DNA of 64,000 nucleotides from DATBSK01 sp964532485 (GTDB taxonomy: Bacteria; Actinomycetota; Acidimicrobiia; IMCC26256; PALSA-555). A program made the position numbers and the translations under genes. The stretch lies in the NCBI GenBank assembly GCA_964532485.1, contig CAZHKE010000001.1, positions 80,003-144,002 of the forward strand, read 5' to 3'. The notes below the pieces were generated by a model. That model worked only from the letters and a program-made list of their open reading frames with translations, was not told where the DNA came from and did no database searches. Shown piece after piece: positions 1-8,899 of this stretch. Each line of letters starts with the position of its first letter. Within the stretch, counting starts at the first letter, position 1.

Positions 1-6
1 TGGCTC

Positions 7-1161
7 CTAGATCACGACACCCATGGCGACGAGGCCAGCCACCTCGTCGCGCGACAGGCCCCACGCCTCGAGGACGTGCGTCTCGCGTTCGCCGGCGTGC
101 TCGGGCGGTGCCGGGTCGGCCAACGGCGTGCCCGAGAAGCGCGGCGCGGGCGCGGGTTGAGGAACGCCCCGGATCTCACGGAACGTCGCGCGCGCCCGAT
201 TGTGCGGGTGCGATGGCGCCTCGACCGGGTCGAGGACCGGTGCCACGCACGCGTCGAAGTCGGCGAAGTGCTGCTCCCACTCGTCGCGGGTTCGCGTCCG
301 GATCACCGTGGCGAACCGCTCGCGCAGCTCGGGCCATCCGTCACGGTCGTGCTGCTCGGGGAGGTCCTCGCCCGCGAGCTCGAGCCCTTCGAGGAGCTGC
401 GCGTAGAACTGCGGCTCGATCGCGCCGACGGCGAGCCACCGGCCGTCGCTGGTCTCGTAGCTGTCGTACCAGGGCGAGCCCGTGTCGAGCATGTTCGTGC
501 CCCGCGGTCCCCAGAACCCCGACGCGCGCGCCGCGTAGAACGGGGTCAGCATCACCGCCGCGCCGTCGACCATCGCCGCGTCGACGACCTGCCCCTGACC
601 GGTGTGCTCGCGCGCGAGGAGCGCCGCGACGATTCCGTACGCGAGCAGCATCCCGCCGCCCGCGAAGTCGGCGAGCACGTTGATCGGTGGCGTCGGCGGT
701 GCGCCCGCGCGGCCGAGCGGCTCCAGTGCCCCGGCGATCGCGAGGTAGTCGAGATCGTGGCCGGCCCTGTCGGCGAGCGGGCCGTCCTGGCCGTACCCGG
801 TCAGTCGCCCGTACACCAGGCGCGGGTTGCGGCCGCGCGCGACGTCGGGGCCGATGCCGAGGCGCTCCGCGACTCCCGGGCGGAACACCTCGAACACGGC
901 GTCGGCTGCATCGGTGAGGCGCAGGAACGTCTCGACGCCGCTCGGTGCCTTGAGGTCGAGCCCGATCGCGGCCTTCGATCGGTACATCGCGTTCGTCGCC
1001 GGCGTGGAGGCGTCGATCGCGCGCACCGCGTCGACGCGGTCGACGCGCAGCACCTCGGCGCCGAGGTCGGCGAGCAGCATCCCGCAGAAGGGACCGGGCC
1101 CCAGCCCCAGGAGCTCGACGACCCGCACACCCTCGAGCGGCCCGCCTCGCCCGAGGCTCAC
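7..1161 (-). CDS. Alpha-methylacyl-CoA racemase-like family III CoA-transferase-fold protein
   Basis: A 384-residue CaiB/BaiF-fold protein. The N-terminal run GLGPGPFCGMLLADLGAEV and the central stretches AGHDLDYLAIAG and NVLADFAGGGM are typical of alpha-methylacyl-CoA racemase. His135 and Asp165 have the same 30-residue spacing as the catalytic His/Asp pair of the mycobacterial racemase MCR. The family epimerises 2-methyl-branched acyl-CoA so that beta-oxidation of sterol side chains or branched fatty acids can start. It overlaps the upstream thioesterase gene by 4 bp, so the two are probably co-transcribed. A plain CoA-transferase is less likely because the His/Asp pair is present. Confidence is high for the family and moderate for the steroid substrate. 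Confidence 0.85.
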   Translation of the reverse strand: MSLGRGGPLEGVRVVELLGLGPGPFCGMLLADLGAEVLRVDRVDAVRAIDASTPATNAMYRSKAAIGLDLKAPSGVETFLRLTDAADAVFEVFRPGVAERLGIGPDVARGRNPRLVYGRLTGYGQDGPLADRAGHDLDYLAIAGALEPLGRAGAPPTPPINVLADFAGGGMLLAYGIVAALLAREHTGQGQVVDAAMVDGAAVMLTPFYAARASGFWGPRGTNMLDTGSPWYDSYETSDGRWLAVGAIEPQFYAQLLEGLELAGEDLPEQHDRDGWPELRERFATVIRTRTRDEWEQHFADFDACVAPVLDPVEAPSHPHNRARATFREIRGVPQPAPAPRFSGTPLADPAPPEHAGERETHVLEAWGLSRDEVAGLVAMGVVI

Positions 1162-1823
1162 GCGTCTGCGCGCCCGACGCCGGGCAGCATCTCGGTGCGC
1201 GCGACGATGAAGAGGCCCTCGGCCTCCGCGGTCACCTCGTCGGCGGCGGAGACGGTCGCGGTCGTGACGATCTTGCGCCCCTGGATGCTCGCGACGCGGC
1301 TCACGTAGCGGAGCTCGGTGTGCACGGGCGTCGGGATTCGGTACCGGATCGTGAGGCGACCGGTCGGCGCCGGTCGCCCGGCCGCGCGTGCAGCAGCCGC
1401 GCCGAGCACGAGGTCGAACGCGGCGGCGAGGACGCCGCCGTGCACCTTGCCGGGCATGCCCTCGTGGCGCTGGTCATAGGTGACCGTGGCTGCGGGACCG
1501 TCGTCCGTCTCGAACAGGTGAAGCGGCGGCGCGAGCGGGTTCGAGAGCCCGGCGAAGGGATGGTGCTCGAAGAGCCGGTCGTCGGCGAGGGCGGGGCGGA
1601 CGCGCAGGCCTTCGCCGTCCCCGTATCGACTCGTGACTGCGTGCGGGCGCAGCCGGTCGTTCACGGCCTCGATGGTCGCGGCGACGTCGTCGAGGTCGCC
1701 GGCCGGGGCGGTGCTCCCGACGAGGTAGCCGATGAGGTCGCGGGTGGCACTCCCGACGCGGCGGGACGCGGCGAGCCGCGTCGCGTCCTCGTCGGCGGGG
1801 GAGGTCGGGGCAGGTTCGCTCAT
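1158..1823 (-). CDS. PaaI-like hotdog acyl-CoA thioesterase
   Basis: A 221-residue protein whose C-terminal half (about 110-215) is a hotdog domain with the PaaI-type signature GKVHGGVLAAAFDLVLG on the central helix and a following strand RLTIRYRIPTPVHTEL. The first 100 residues are poorly conserved and probably form a cap or oligomer interface. Proteins of this kind hydrolyse or proofread acyl-CoA thioesters. It is the first gene of a two-gene minus-strand unit with the racemase and is divergent from the FadA5-like thiolase, with only 88 bp between them. The substrate cannot be read from the sequence. Confidence 0.8.
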   Translation of the reverse strand: MSEPAPTSPADEDATRLAASRRVGSATRDLIGYLVGSTAPAGDLDDVAATIEAVNDRLRPHAVTSRYGDGEGLRVRPALADDRLFEHHPFAGLSNPLAPPLHLFETDDGPAATVTYDQRHEGMPGKVHGGVLAAAFDLVLGAAAARAAGRPAPTGRLTIRYRIPTPVHTELRYVSRVASIQGRKIVTTATVSAADEVTAEAEGLFIVARTEMLPGVGRADA

Positions 1824-1851
1824 GGGATGGCCGCCGATGATGGCCCCTAAA

Positions 1852-1866
1852 CTGACGGCCCGTCAC
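1852..1866. promoter_or_regulatory. Near-match to the CTGACG-N3-CGTCAG palindrome
   Basis: The 15 bp read CTGACG-gcc-CGTCAC, one base away from the perfect palindrome found at three other promoters in this window. It lies in the 88 bp between the divergent thioesterase/racemase unit and the FadA5-like thiolase. Seen directly; operator function is inference. Confidence 0.4.
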
Positions 1867-1911
1867 ATCTGCTCGAGCCGCCACGACGCGCTCAGGAGAG
1901 GGGTCCACCCC

Positions 1912-3090
1912 ATGCGCCAGCCCGTCATCGTCGAAGCCGTCCGCACGCCGATCGGCAAGCGCAACGGCTGGTTGTCAGGCCTCAAGGCCACCGAGACGCT
2001 CCGCCATGTGCAGCTCCAGGTGATCGAGCGCGCCGGCATCGACCCGATGCTCGTCGACGAGGCGATCGGCGGTTGCGTCACCCAAGCCGGCGAGCAGGGC
2101 TCCAACGTGACGCGCAACGCATGGCTGTCGGCCGGCCCGGACCTGCTCCCGTACCAGACCGCGTGCACGACGGTCGACGCCCAGTGCGGCTCGTCGCAGC
2201 AGGCCAACCACCTCGCGGCAGGGTTGATCGCGGCCGGCGGCGCCGACGTCACGATCGCGTGTGGGGTCGAGCAGATGAGCCACGTGCCGCTGGGCGCGAA
2301 CGTCGTGAACGGACCGGGGCACTACAAGACGGAGCCGTGGCCGTGGGACGACCCGCCCAACGGGCAGTTCGGTGCGGCCGACCGCATCGCCGACAACCGC
2401 GGCATCACGCGGGAGGACCTCGACGAGTGGGGCTTCCACTCGCAGCGCAAGGCGAAGCAGGCGTGGGGCGAGGGTCGGTTCGAGCGCGAGATCGCGCCGA
2501 TCGAGACGCCGGTCATCGGTGACGACGGCGAGCCCACGGGTGAGGCCCAGCTGATCTCGCGCGACCAGGGCCTGCGCGACACGACCATGGAGGGCCTGGC
2601 GAAGCTCAAGCCCGTCGTCGAGGGCTACAAGCACACCGCCGGCACGTCGTCGCAGATCTCCGACGGCGCCGCGGCGGTGCTGTGGATGAGCGAGGAGAGG
2701 GCCGCCGAGCTCGGGCTGCGCCCGCGGGCGAAGCTCCTGCACCAGCTCGTGACCGGCACCGACCCGTACTACCTGCTCGACGGGCCTGTCGACGCGACGG
2801 CGAAGATGCTCGACCGCTCGGGGATGGCGATGGCCGACTTCGACGTGTTCGAGATCAATGAGGCCTTCGCCTCGGTCGTGCTGTCGTGGGCGCAGGTCCA
2901 CAAGCCCGACCTCGACCGAGTCAACGTCAACGGCGGCGCGATCGCGCTCGGTCACCCCGTGGGGTGCACCGGGGCCCGGCTGATCACCACCGCGCTCCAC
3001 GAGCTGGAGCGCACCGACGGCGAGCTCGCGTTCGTCACCATGTGCTGCGGCGGCTCGCTCGGCACCGCCAGCATCCTCCAGCGCCTGTAG
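1912..3090 (+). CDS. fadA5: FadA5-like acetyl-CoA acetyltransferase (steroid side-chain thiolase)
   Basis: A 392-residue degradative thiolase. The start is the ATG after AGGAGAGGGG and before RQPVIVEAVRTPIGKRNGWL. The nucleophile is Cys92 in DAQCGSSQQANHL, and the C-terminal His and Cys lie in GGAIALGHPVGCTG and MCCGGSLGTAS. The N-terminal GKRNGWLSG, IGGCVTQ.GEQ and SQISDGAAAVLWM closely resemble mycobacterial FadA5, which cleaves 3-oxo-sterol side-chain CoA esters and releases acetyl-CoA. The neighbours (racemase, FadD19-like ligase, acyl-CoA dehydrogenase) fit side-chain beta-oxidation. The match to FadA5 rests on remembered sequence, not a search; a general 3-ketoacyl-CoA thiolase is the alternative. 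Confidence 0.8.
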   Translation: MRQPVIVEAVRTPIGKRNGWLSGLKATETLRHVQLQVIERAGIDPMLVDEAIGGCVTQAGEQGSNVTRNAWLSAGPDLLPYQTACTTVDAQCGSSQQANHLAAGLIAAGGADVTIACGVEQMSHVPLGANVVNGPGHYKTEPWPWDDPPNGQFGAADRIADNRGITREDLDEWGFHSQRKAKQAWGEGRFEREIAPIETPVIGDDGEPTGEAQLISRDQGLRDTTMEGLAKLKPVVEGYKHTAGTSSQISDGAAAVLWMSEERAAELGLRPRAKLLHQLVTGTDPYYLLDGPVDATAKMLDRSGMAMADFDVFEINEAFASVVLSWAQVHKPDLDRVNVNGGAIALGHPVGCTGARLITTALHELERTDGELAFVTMCCGGSLGTASILQRL

Positions 3091-3121
3091 CGGGGCCGGG
3101 GTTCCCTGTCGCGCGCCGGGT

Positions 3122-4060
3122 CTAGGACCGCGCGTCGAGGGCCCGCGTGAGGAACGCGGCGATCTCGGCCATGGCCTCGTCCGCCGCGGGCGTAAGCGCG
3201 TCCATGCTCAGGAAGCCGTGGATCATCCCGGGGTATCGCAGCGAGGAGACGTCGACGCCGGCGTCGCGCAGGGCCTGCGCATAGGCCTCGCCCTCGTCGC
3301 GCAAGACGTCGTACTCGGCGGTGATCACGAGCGCCGGCGGCGCCTCGGCGAGGTCGGTCGCGCGCAGGACCGACGCGTACGGATCTGCCGGGTCGCCGTC
3401 GGGCCCGAGGTACTGGGACCAGAACCAACGCATCTGGGAGGCGGTGAGGGGGAACCGGTCGGCGATCTCGGCGAACGACTTCGTCGCGCACGCGGCATCG
3501 ATCACCGGGTAGACGAGCGCCTGGGCCGCGAGGCCCGGCCCGCCGTTGCGCGCCGCGAGCGCGGTCGCGGCGGCCAGGTTGCCGCCCGAGCTGTCGCCGG
3601 CCACCGCGATGCGCTCGGGGTCGCCGGCGAACTCGGCGGCGTGGCCGGTGAGCCAGTGGGTGACCGCCATGCAGTCGTCGAGCGCGGCCGGAAAGCGGTG
3701 CTCGGGCGCGAGCCGGTAGTCGACGCTGACGACCACCGCCTTGGTCGCGTTGGCGAGTCGACGACAGACTCGGTCGTGGGTCTCGATGCTCATGAACACG
3801 AACCCACCACCGTGGAAGTACGCCACGACCGACGAGGTCTCCTCCGGGTCGGGGTCGTACACCCGCACGGGGATGTCGCCCGCCGGACCGGGGAGGTGAC
3901 GGTCCTCGACCACCTCGACCGGCTCGGGCTCGCGTGCGCCGACGAAGCCGATGGCCAGTGCCTGCTCGCGCGCGACGTCGAGCGCGAGACTCTCGAGCGC
4001 GGGAGCGTCAGGCCTGGCCGTGGCGTCGAGGTGTGCCTGTATCTCGGGGGCGACGGGCAT
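3122..4060 (-). CDS. HSL-family alpha/beta hydrolase (esterase)
   Basis: A 312-residue hormone-sensitive-lipase-type esterase. The oxyanion motif HGGG is at 83-86, the nucleophile is Ser157 in GDSSGG, and the acid and base are probably the Asp of EYDVLRDEGE and the His of GMIHGF. There is no signal peptide, so it acts in the cytoplasm. The family hydrolyses short or medium acyl esters and sometimes lactones. It is the most downstream member of the minus-strand cluster with a second hydrolase, the FadD19-like ligase and an LLM oxidoreductase. A paralogue of similar length is encoded near 35 kb. The substrate is unknown. Confidence 0.8.
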   Translation of the reverse strand: MPVAPEIQAHLDATARPDAPALESLALDVAREQALAIGFVGAREPEPVEVVEDRHLPGPAGDIPVRVYDPDPEETSSVVAYFHGGGFVFMSIETHDRVCRRLANATKAVVVSVDYRLAPEHRFPAALDDCMAVTHWLTGHAAEFAGDPERIAVAGDSSGGNLAAATALAARNGGPGLAAQALVYPVIDAACATKSFAEIADRFPLTASQMRWFWSQYLGPDGDPADPYASVLRATDLAEAPPALVITAEYDVLRDEGEAYAQALRDAGVDVSSLRYPGMIHGFLSMDALTPAADEAMAEIAAFLTRALDARS

Positions 4061-4103
4061 GGGCGCAGAAGCCTTGCACGTCGCGCGGCGTCCGCCGCGG
4101 ACC

Positions 4104-4817
4104 TCAGGCGGCTCCCGACCAGTGGCCCTCGAGCGCCGCGGCGGCCTCCGCGGGTCGCTCGACGATCGCCCAGTGACTCCCGTCGAGGAGCGCGACCCGC
4201 GCGCCGCTGATCTCGGCGAACCGGAGACCCGACGCCGGTGGGCCCACCGGGTCGTGCTCGCCCCAGAGCACGAGGCCCGGGAGCTCGACCGGTCCGGTCG
4301 GAGCCCAATCGCCCGGTAGGTCCGTCGCCGAGCGGTACAGCGCGAGGATGCAGCGCTTCATCGTCTCGTCGATCGCGGCGGCGGCGCCGTCAGCGTCCGG
4401 GTGCCCGACGTCCGCGAGGCCGGGCGCGATCGTCTCGCCGCTGAACGACTCCATGATCTGCTCACCGACCTCGGGCGTCTGCCACTGAACGGCGAGGTCG
4501 TGCCACCTGAACCTGTCCGTGACCGCGCCGTTGCTCAACGTGAAGGTGCGCAGCAGATCGGGGCGCGTGAGCGCGACGCGCTGCGACAGCAGCGAGCCCC
4601 AGTCGTGGCCGACCAGATCGACGGGCTCCTCGATGCCGTCCACCTGAGCCACGATCCAGTCGACGTACGCCTCCTTCGTCGCGGCGAAGCCCTCGGGCAG
4701 CGGCGCGCCGAAGCCGGGGAGTCGAAGCGTGATGACGTCGTCGCGCGAGAGCTCCGAGAGCAGCGGATCCCACATCCCGGCGGTGTCGGGGACGCCGTGG
4801 ACGAAGACGGCAGGCAC
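4104..4817 (-). CDS. Alpha/beta hydrolase with Asp nucleophile (epoxide hydrolase / haloalkane dehalogenase-like)
   Basis: The reading frame stays open upstream into the ligase gene, but the fold begins at GTG-PAVFVHGVPDTAGMW. I take that GTG as the start, giving about 237 residues. The nucleophile elbow is VGHDWGS with Asp72, not Ser, as in epoxide hydrolases and haloalkane dehalogenases. The C-terminal WGEHDPVGPP and DGSHWAIVERP supply the acid and the general-base His. The start lies 10 nt after the stop of the FadD19-like ligase, suggesting co-transcription. Dehalogenase versus epoxide hydrolase cannot be decided from sequence. Confidence 0.75.
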   Translation of the reverse strand: MPAVFVHGVPDTAGMWDPLLSELSRDDVITLRLPGFGAPLPEGFAATKEAYVDWIVAQVDGIEEPVDLVGHDWGSLLSQRVALTRPDLLRTFTLSNGAVTDRFRWHDLAVQWQTPEVGEQIMESFSGETIAPGLADVGHPDADGAAAAIDETMKRCILALYRSATDLPGDWAPTGPVELPGLVLWGEHDPVGPPASGLRFAEISGARVALLDGSHWAIVERPAEAAAALEGHWSGAA

Positions 4818-4827
4818 GGACGGAACG

Positions 4828-6453
4828 CTAGGTGCTCGCGGTCGCCGTGGTCGCGACCTGCTGGGCCCACCGGTAGTCGGGCTTCCCCGACGGCGAGCGT
4901 TGGATCGACGCGACGAAGTGCAGCTCGCGCGGCACCTTGAAGCCGGCGATGACGCCGCGGCAATGCTCCTGGATCGACTCGAGCGTCGGCTCCGCCGACT
5001 CACGCGGCTGCACCACCGCGACGACGCGCTGACCCCAGCGGTTGTCCTTCACGCCCACGACGACGCAGTCGTACACGTCGGGATGCCCCTTGACCGCGCC
5101 CTCGACCTCCTCGGGAAAGATCTTCTCGCCGCCCGAGTTGATCGATACGGAGCCCCGGCCGAGCAGCGTGATCGTGCCGTCGGCGTCCATCGTCGCGGAG
5201 TCGCCGGGGATCGCGTAGCGCACACCTTGCCTGTCGGTCACGAACGTCTCGGCGGTCTTCGCGGGGTCCTTGTAGTACTCGAGGGGGATGTTCCCTCGAC
5301 GCGCGACCCGGCCGATCACCTCGGAGCCGGCTTCGACGATCTCGAGGTTCTCGTCGAGGACGACCGTGTCGGCGATCGGGGTCACCGTCGGACCGCCCTT
5401 CATCGCCGTCTTCCCCTTCCGGACGAGCGTGTAGCCGTTGGACCCGCTCTCCGAGGCGCCGATCGCCTCGGAGAGGATCAGGTCGGGGAAGCGCTCGAGG
5501 AACTCGTCCTTCACGCTCGGAGAGAACAGCGCCGCGGTGCTCGAGAGCGACACCCACGACGAGAGGTCGAGCGCCTGCACCTCGGGGTCGTCGAGTGCCT
5601 CCAGCAACGGGCGCGCCATGGCATCGCCCGTGATCATCATCGCGTGCACCCCTTCGGCGGCCACGAGCCTCCAGACCTCGACCGGATCGAACTTCGGGAC
5701 GAGGCAGATCTTGTTCCCGATCAGCGCGCCGCCCATGACGCCCCACTGCGTCGCGCCGTGCATCAGCGGGGCGATCGGCAGCATCACGGCCTGCGTAGCG
5801 TTGGTGAGTCCCTTCTCGACCATCGCCTCGGGCCGGTCGACCTTCACGCCGGTCACGACGTCGATCCCACCACCCAGGGCGAAGAACACGTCCTCTTGGC
5901 GCCAGACGACGCCCTTGGGCATGCCGGTCGTCCCCCCCGTGTAGAGGATGTAGCGGTCGTCGGGGGAGCGGGGCCCGAAGTCGCGCTCGGGGGACGCACC
6001 CGCGAGCGCGTCCTCATAGGCCACCGACCCCAGCTGCGAGACGTCGGCGCCGGAGCCGTCGTCGATCACGACCGAGTGGGTGAGCAGCGGGAGCCGGTCG
6101 AGGACGCCCTGCGCCCGGGGGCCGAACTCTCGCTGGTACACGAGCGCCTTCAGGTCGGCGTTGTCGAACAGGTACGCGAGCTCGTCCTCCACGTAGCGGT
6201 AGTTGATGTTGACCCACACGGCCCGCAGCTTGAAGACGGCCCAGAGGGTCTCGACCCACTCGACGGAGTTGAGGGCGTAGATCCCCACGTGGTCACCGGG
6301 GCCGATGCCGTGCGCCGCCAGGTGGTGGGCGAGGCGGTTCGCCCGCTCTTCCATCTCCGCGTACGTGCGGCGCTTGCCGGCGCACACGAGGTACTCGCGG
6401 TCGCCGAAGTGATCGACCGAGTTCTCGAACATGTCCGCGAGGTTGAATTCCAT
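4828..6453 (-). CDS. fadD19: FadD19-like acyl-CoA synthetase (sterol side-chain CoA ligase)
   Basis: A 541-residue AMP-forming ligase starting at ATG-EFNLADMFENSVDHF. The ATP-binding loop YTGGTTGMPKG is at about 171-181. Stretches such as GSPERDFG.RS, HGATQ, TGDAMARPL, STAALFSPS, GRGSVSINSGGEK and the C-terminal RSPSGKPDYRWA agree closely with mycobacterial FadD19, which activates C26/C24 cholesterol side-chain acids. It sits between an LLM oxidoreductase (20 bp upstream) and an Asp-nucleophile hydrolase. Regulation is probably from the promoter near 8830. Confidence is high for an acyl-CoA synthetase and good for the FadD19 group, from remembered comparison. Confidence 0.8.
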   Translation of the reverse strand: MEFNLADMFENSVDHFGDREYLVCAGKRRTYAEMEERANRLAHHLAAHGIGPGDHVGIYALNSVEWVETLWAVFKLRAVWVNINYRYVEDELAYLFDNADLKALVYQREFGPRAQGVLDRLPLLTHSVVIDDGSGADVSQLGSVAYEDALAGASPERDFGPRSPDDRYILYTGGTTGMPKGVVWRQEDVFFALGGGIDVVTGVKVDRPEAMVEKGLTNATQAVMLPIAPLMHGATQWGVMGGALIGNKICLVPKFDPVEVWRLVAAEGVHAMMITGDAMARPLLEALDDPEVQALDLSSWVSLSSTAALFSPSVKDEFLERFPDLILSEAIGASESGSNGYTLVRKGKTAMKGGPTVTPIADTVVLDENLEIVEAGSEVIGRVARRGNIPLEYYKDPAKTAETFVTDRQGVRYAIPGDSATMDADGTITLLGRGSVSINSGGEKIFPEEVEGAVKGHPDVYDCVVVGVKDNRWGQRVVAVVQPRESAEPTLESIQEHCRGVIAGFKVPRELHFVASIQRSPSGKPDYRWAQQVATTATAST

Positions 6454-6473
6454 GGTCTTCGAACGGTAGCGGC

Positions 6474-7499
6474 TCAGGTGGTGAGGTCCGCGAGGACGCG
6501 CAGCGCCTGCTCGTCCTGGCCGCCGACGAGCAGCGTCGTGACGGGCGTCGCGCGCCAGGCCTCGAGCCGCTCGGCGATCCGCTCCTTCGGCCCGACGAGC
6601 GAGATCTCGTCGGCGAACGCCTCGGGGACGGCCATGATCGCCTCGTCGCGCTTGCCCGCGAAGAACAGGTCCTGGACCTTGAAGGCCTCGTCCTCGTACC
6701 CCATTCGGGCCATGAGCTCGGTGTGGAAGTTCTTGCTCCTCGCGCCCATGCCGCCGATGTAGAACCCGAGCGCGGCCTTCACCGGCCAGAGGGCGACGCT
6801 CACGTCGTCGGCAACGCTCACCGACACGTTCACCGCGATCTCGAAGCCGGGCTCGGCGTGCGCGATCTGCTCGTCGTAGACCTCGGGCCGGTACGGCGAG
6901 TAGTACAGGGGCACCCACCCGTCGGCGATCTCGGCCGCGAGCGCGACGTTCTTCGGGCCCTCGGCGCCGAGGTAGATCGGGATGTCGCTCCGCCGTGGGT
7001 GCGTGATCATCTTCAGCGGCTTCCCGAGGCCGAGCGCGTCGTCACCCGCGTAGGGGAGCGGGTAGTGGGGGCCGGCGCTCTCGACCGGCTCCTCCCGGGC
7101 GAGAGCGTCGCGGATGATCTGGACGTACTCGCGGGTGCGCGCGAGCGGCTTGCCGAAGGGCCGGCCGTACCAGCCCTCGACGACCTGGGGACCGCTGACA
7201 CCGATGCCGAGGCACGCGCGCCCTTCGGACAGCCCGTCGAGCGTCATGGCGTGCATCGCCATGGTCGTGGGTGACCGTGCCGACATCTGCGCGATGCCGG
7301 TGCAGAGCTTGAGACGCGACGTCGCGGCCGCGACCGCGGCGAGTGGCGAGAACGCGTCCGAGCTCCACGACTCGCCGGTCCAGATCGAGTCGAAGCCGAG
7401 ATCCTCGGCGAGGGTGGCCGACTCGACGAGCTCGCGTGCCGAGCGCGGCTGCGCGGTCCAGTAGCCCATCTGCAGCCCGAGCTTGAGGTCCTGTGCCAC
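6474..7499 (-). CDS. LLM-class F420/flavin-dependent oxidoreductase
   Basis: A 341-residue luciferase-like TIM-barrel protein. It begins LKLGLQMGYWTAQPRSARELVESATLAEDLGFDS and contains ARSPTTMAMHAMTLDGLSEGR and the phosphate-binding LGIGVSGPQVVEGWYG, the usual order in actinobacterial F420-dependent dehydrogenases. The reaction is probably hydride transfer between F420 (or FMN) and a lipid or steroid intermediate. It is separated from the upstream acyl-CoA dehydrogenase by 66 bp that contain an 18-bp-arm inverted repeat. The substrate is not inferable. Confidence 0.8.
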   Translation of the reverse strand: MAQDLKLGLQMGYWTAQPRSARELVESATLAEDLGFDSIWTGESWSSDAFSPLAAVAAATSRLKLCTGIAQMSARSPTTMAMHAMTLDGLSEGRACLGIGVSGPQVVEGWYGRPFGKPLARTREYVQIIRDALAREEPVESAGPHYPLPYAGDDALGLGKPLKMITHPRRSDIPIYLGAEGPKNVALAAEIADGWVPLYYSPYRPEVYDEQIAHAEPGFEIAVNVSVSVADDVSVALWPVKAALGFYIGGMGARSKNFHTELMARMGYEDEAFKVQDLFFAGKRDEAIMAVPEAFADEISLVGPKERIAERLEAWRATPVTTLLVGGQDEQALRVLADLTT

Positions 7500-7526
7500 G
7501 GGGGTGACCGTACACGTGGCTCTCGG

Positions 7527-7565
7527 TGCGTATCTCGAGGTCGCAGAGCGACCTCGAGATACGCA
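7527..7565. repeat. 39-bp inverted-repeat element (REP-like family, copy 1)
   Basis: A perfect inverted repeat with 18-bp arms and a 3-nt loop (AGA), beginning TGCGTATC and ending GATACGCA. It fills the gap between the stop of the acyl-CoA dehydrogenase and the start of the LLM gene. Its length and TGCGT/ACGCA ends match five other elements in the window. It could also act as a terminator or attenuator between the two genes. Confidence 0.75.
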
Positions 7566-8822
7566 TCAAGGGGAGGAGAACGGGACGTCGCGGTCGAGTC
7601 GGGGCTCGGCGGGGAGTCCGAGCGCGCGCTCGCCGATCATCGTGCGGTGGATCTCGTCGGTGCCGCCACCGATGCTCGCCCAGAACCGGTTGAGCAGGAG
7701 CGTCTGCCAGAACCCGCCGCGAACCGCGTCCGCACCGGTGAGCATCCCGGCCGCGCCCAGCAGCGCGAACGCCAGCTGGCCCTTGGCAGCGCGATCGAGC
7801 GACCAGAGGACCTTCAGGACCGAGCCGTCGATCGTCGGGCGCCGGCCGGCAAGCAGCTCGGACTGCACCCGGTCGCGCAACCAGCGCAGCGCGTGCTCGC
7901 GCGACCACACCTCGGCGAGGCGCTGTCGCGTCACCGGATCGCCCGCGCGGTCGCGCTCCTGCGCGAGCGCGATCAGCGCGGCCGCGTCCGATCCGACCGC
8001 GGCGGAGCTGCCGATGAGCGCGGACTCGTTCGCCAGCGTCGTGCGGGTCGGGCCCCAGCCGCGGTCGATCGCCCCGACGACGTTGGCGATCGGCACCCGC
8101 ACGTCGGTGAGGAACACCTCGTTGAAGTGCGCGGCACCGGTGATCTGGCGCAGCGGCCGGACGTCGATGCCGGGCGTCGTCATGTCGACGATCAGGTAGG
8201 TGATGCCGCGGTGCTTGGGCGCGCTCGGCTCGGTGCGCACGAGCAGGATCGCGAGGTCGGCATGCCGTGCGCCCGAGGTCCAGACCTTCTGGCCGTTCAC
8301 GACCAGCACGTCCCCACCGTCCGGGGAGGTGGCGCGCTGCGCGCCCGTCCGGAGGCTCGCGAGGTCGGAGCCCGCGCCGGGCTCGCTGAACAGCTGGCAC
8401 CACACCTCGTCGCCGCGCAGCAACGGCCGGAGGTAGCGCGCGCACTGCGCCGGCGTGCCGTGTGCGAGCAGCGTGGGCCCCACGAGCGCGATCGTCGAGG
8501 CGAGGAAGCCCGACGACACGTCGAAGCGAGCCTGCTCCTGGTTGAACGCGACCGCCTCTGCGGGTGTGGCGCCGCGTCCGCCGTGCTCGACGGGCCAGGT
8601 GATGCCGGCCCAGCCGCCGTCGAAGAGCGTCCGCTGCCACGTCCGGCAGCGCTCGAAGTGCTCGGACTCCGCTTCCCAGCTCGCGTCGCGGGGACCGTTC
8701 GACCAGTCGCTCGCGCCGCGTCGCACCTGGGCGTGCTGGGCGAGCCAGGCCCGGGCCTCGGCCCGAAACGACGCCAGGTCGAGCGTCTCCGGCTCCGGTC
8801 GTGCGAGGTCGGCCGCCGCCAC
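7566..8822 (-). CDS. Acyl-CoA dehydrogenase
   Basis: A 418-residue FAD-dependent acyl-CoA dehydrogenase. Domain order is the N-terminal helical region, the FAD-binding stretch FSEPGAGSDLASLRTGA (about 170), VNGQKVWTSGA, the beta domain, and a C-terminal helical domain ending GGGTDEIHRTMIGERALGLP. It introduces the 2,3 double bond into acyl-CoA. The GTG start is preceded at 7 nt by a TAGGGT -10 box, which implies a leaderless mRNA. An 18-bp palindrome lies just upstream in the gap to the divergent Rieske gene. It is unpaired, unlike the heteromeric pair near 62 kb. Confidence 0.88.
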   Translation of the reverse strand: MAAADLARPEPETLDLASFRAEARAWLAQHAQVRRGASDWSNGPRDASWEAESEHFERCRTWQRTLFDGGWAGITWPVEHGGRGATPAEAVAFNQEQARFDVSSGFLASTIALVGPTLLAHGTPAQCARYLRPLLRGDEVWCQLFSEPGAGSDLASLRTGAQRATSPDGGDVLVVNGQKVWTSGARHADLAILLVRTEPSAPKHRGITYLIVDMTTPGIDVRPLRQITGAAHFNEVFLTDVRVPIANVVGAIDRGWGPTRTTLANESALIGSSAAVGSDAAALIALAQERDRAGDPVTRQRLAEVWSREHALRWLRDRVQSELLAGRRPTIDGSVLKVLWSLDRAAKGQLAFALLGAAGMLTGADAVRGGFWQTLLLNRFWASIGGGTDEIHRTMIGERALGLPAEPRLDRDVPFSSP

Positions 8823-8844
8823 GGTCCGAACCCTAGGCGAGAAC

Positions 8845-8862
8845 TCTGGACAGCTGTCCAGA
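8845..8862. promoter_or_regulatory. 18-bp palindromic operator candidate TCTGGACAGCTGTCCAGA
   Basis: A perfect palindrome in the 77-bp intergenic region between the divergent acyl-CoA dehydrogenase and Rieske genes. It is 9 bp upstream of the minus-strand -10 box (TAGGGT, 8830-8835) and directly before TACGGT boxes on the plus strand (8864 and 8871). Size and symmetry fit a TetR-family site; the TetR gene three genes downstream in the Rieske operon is the obvious candidate ligand. Confidence 0.6.
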
Positions 8863-8899
8863 CTACGGTCTACGGTGCCAGCGAGCTCGGGGGGTCCCG

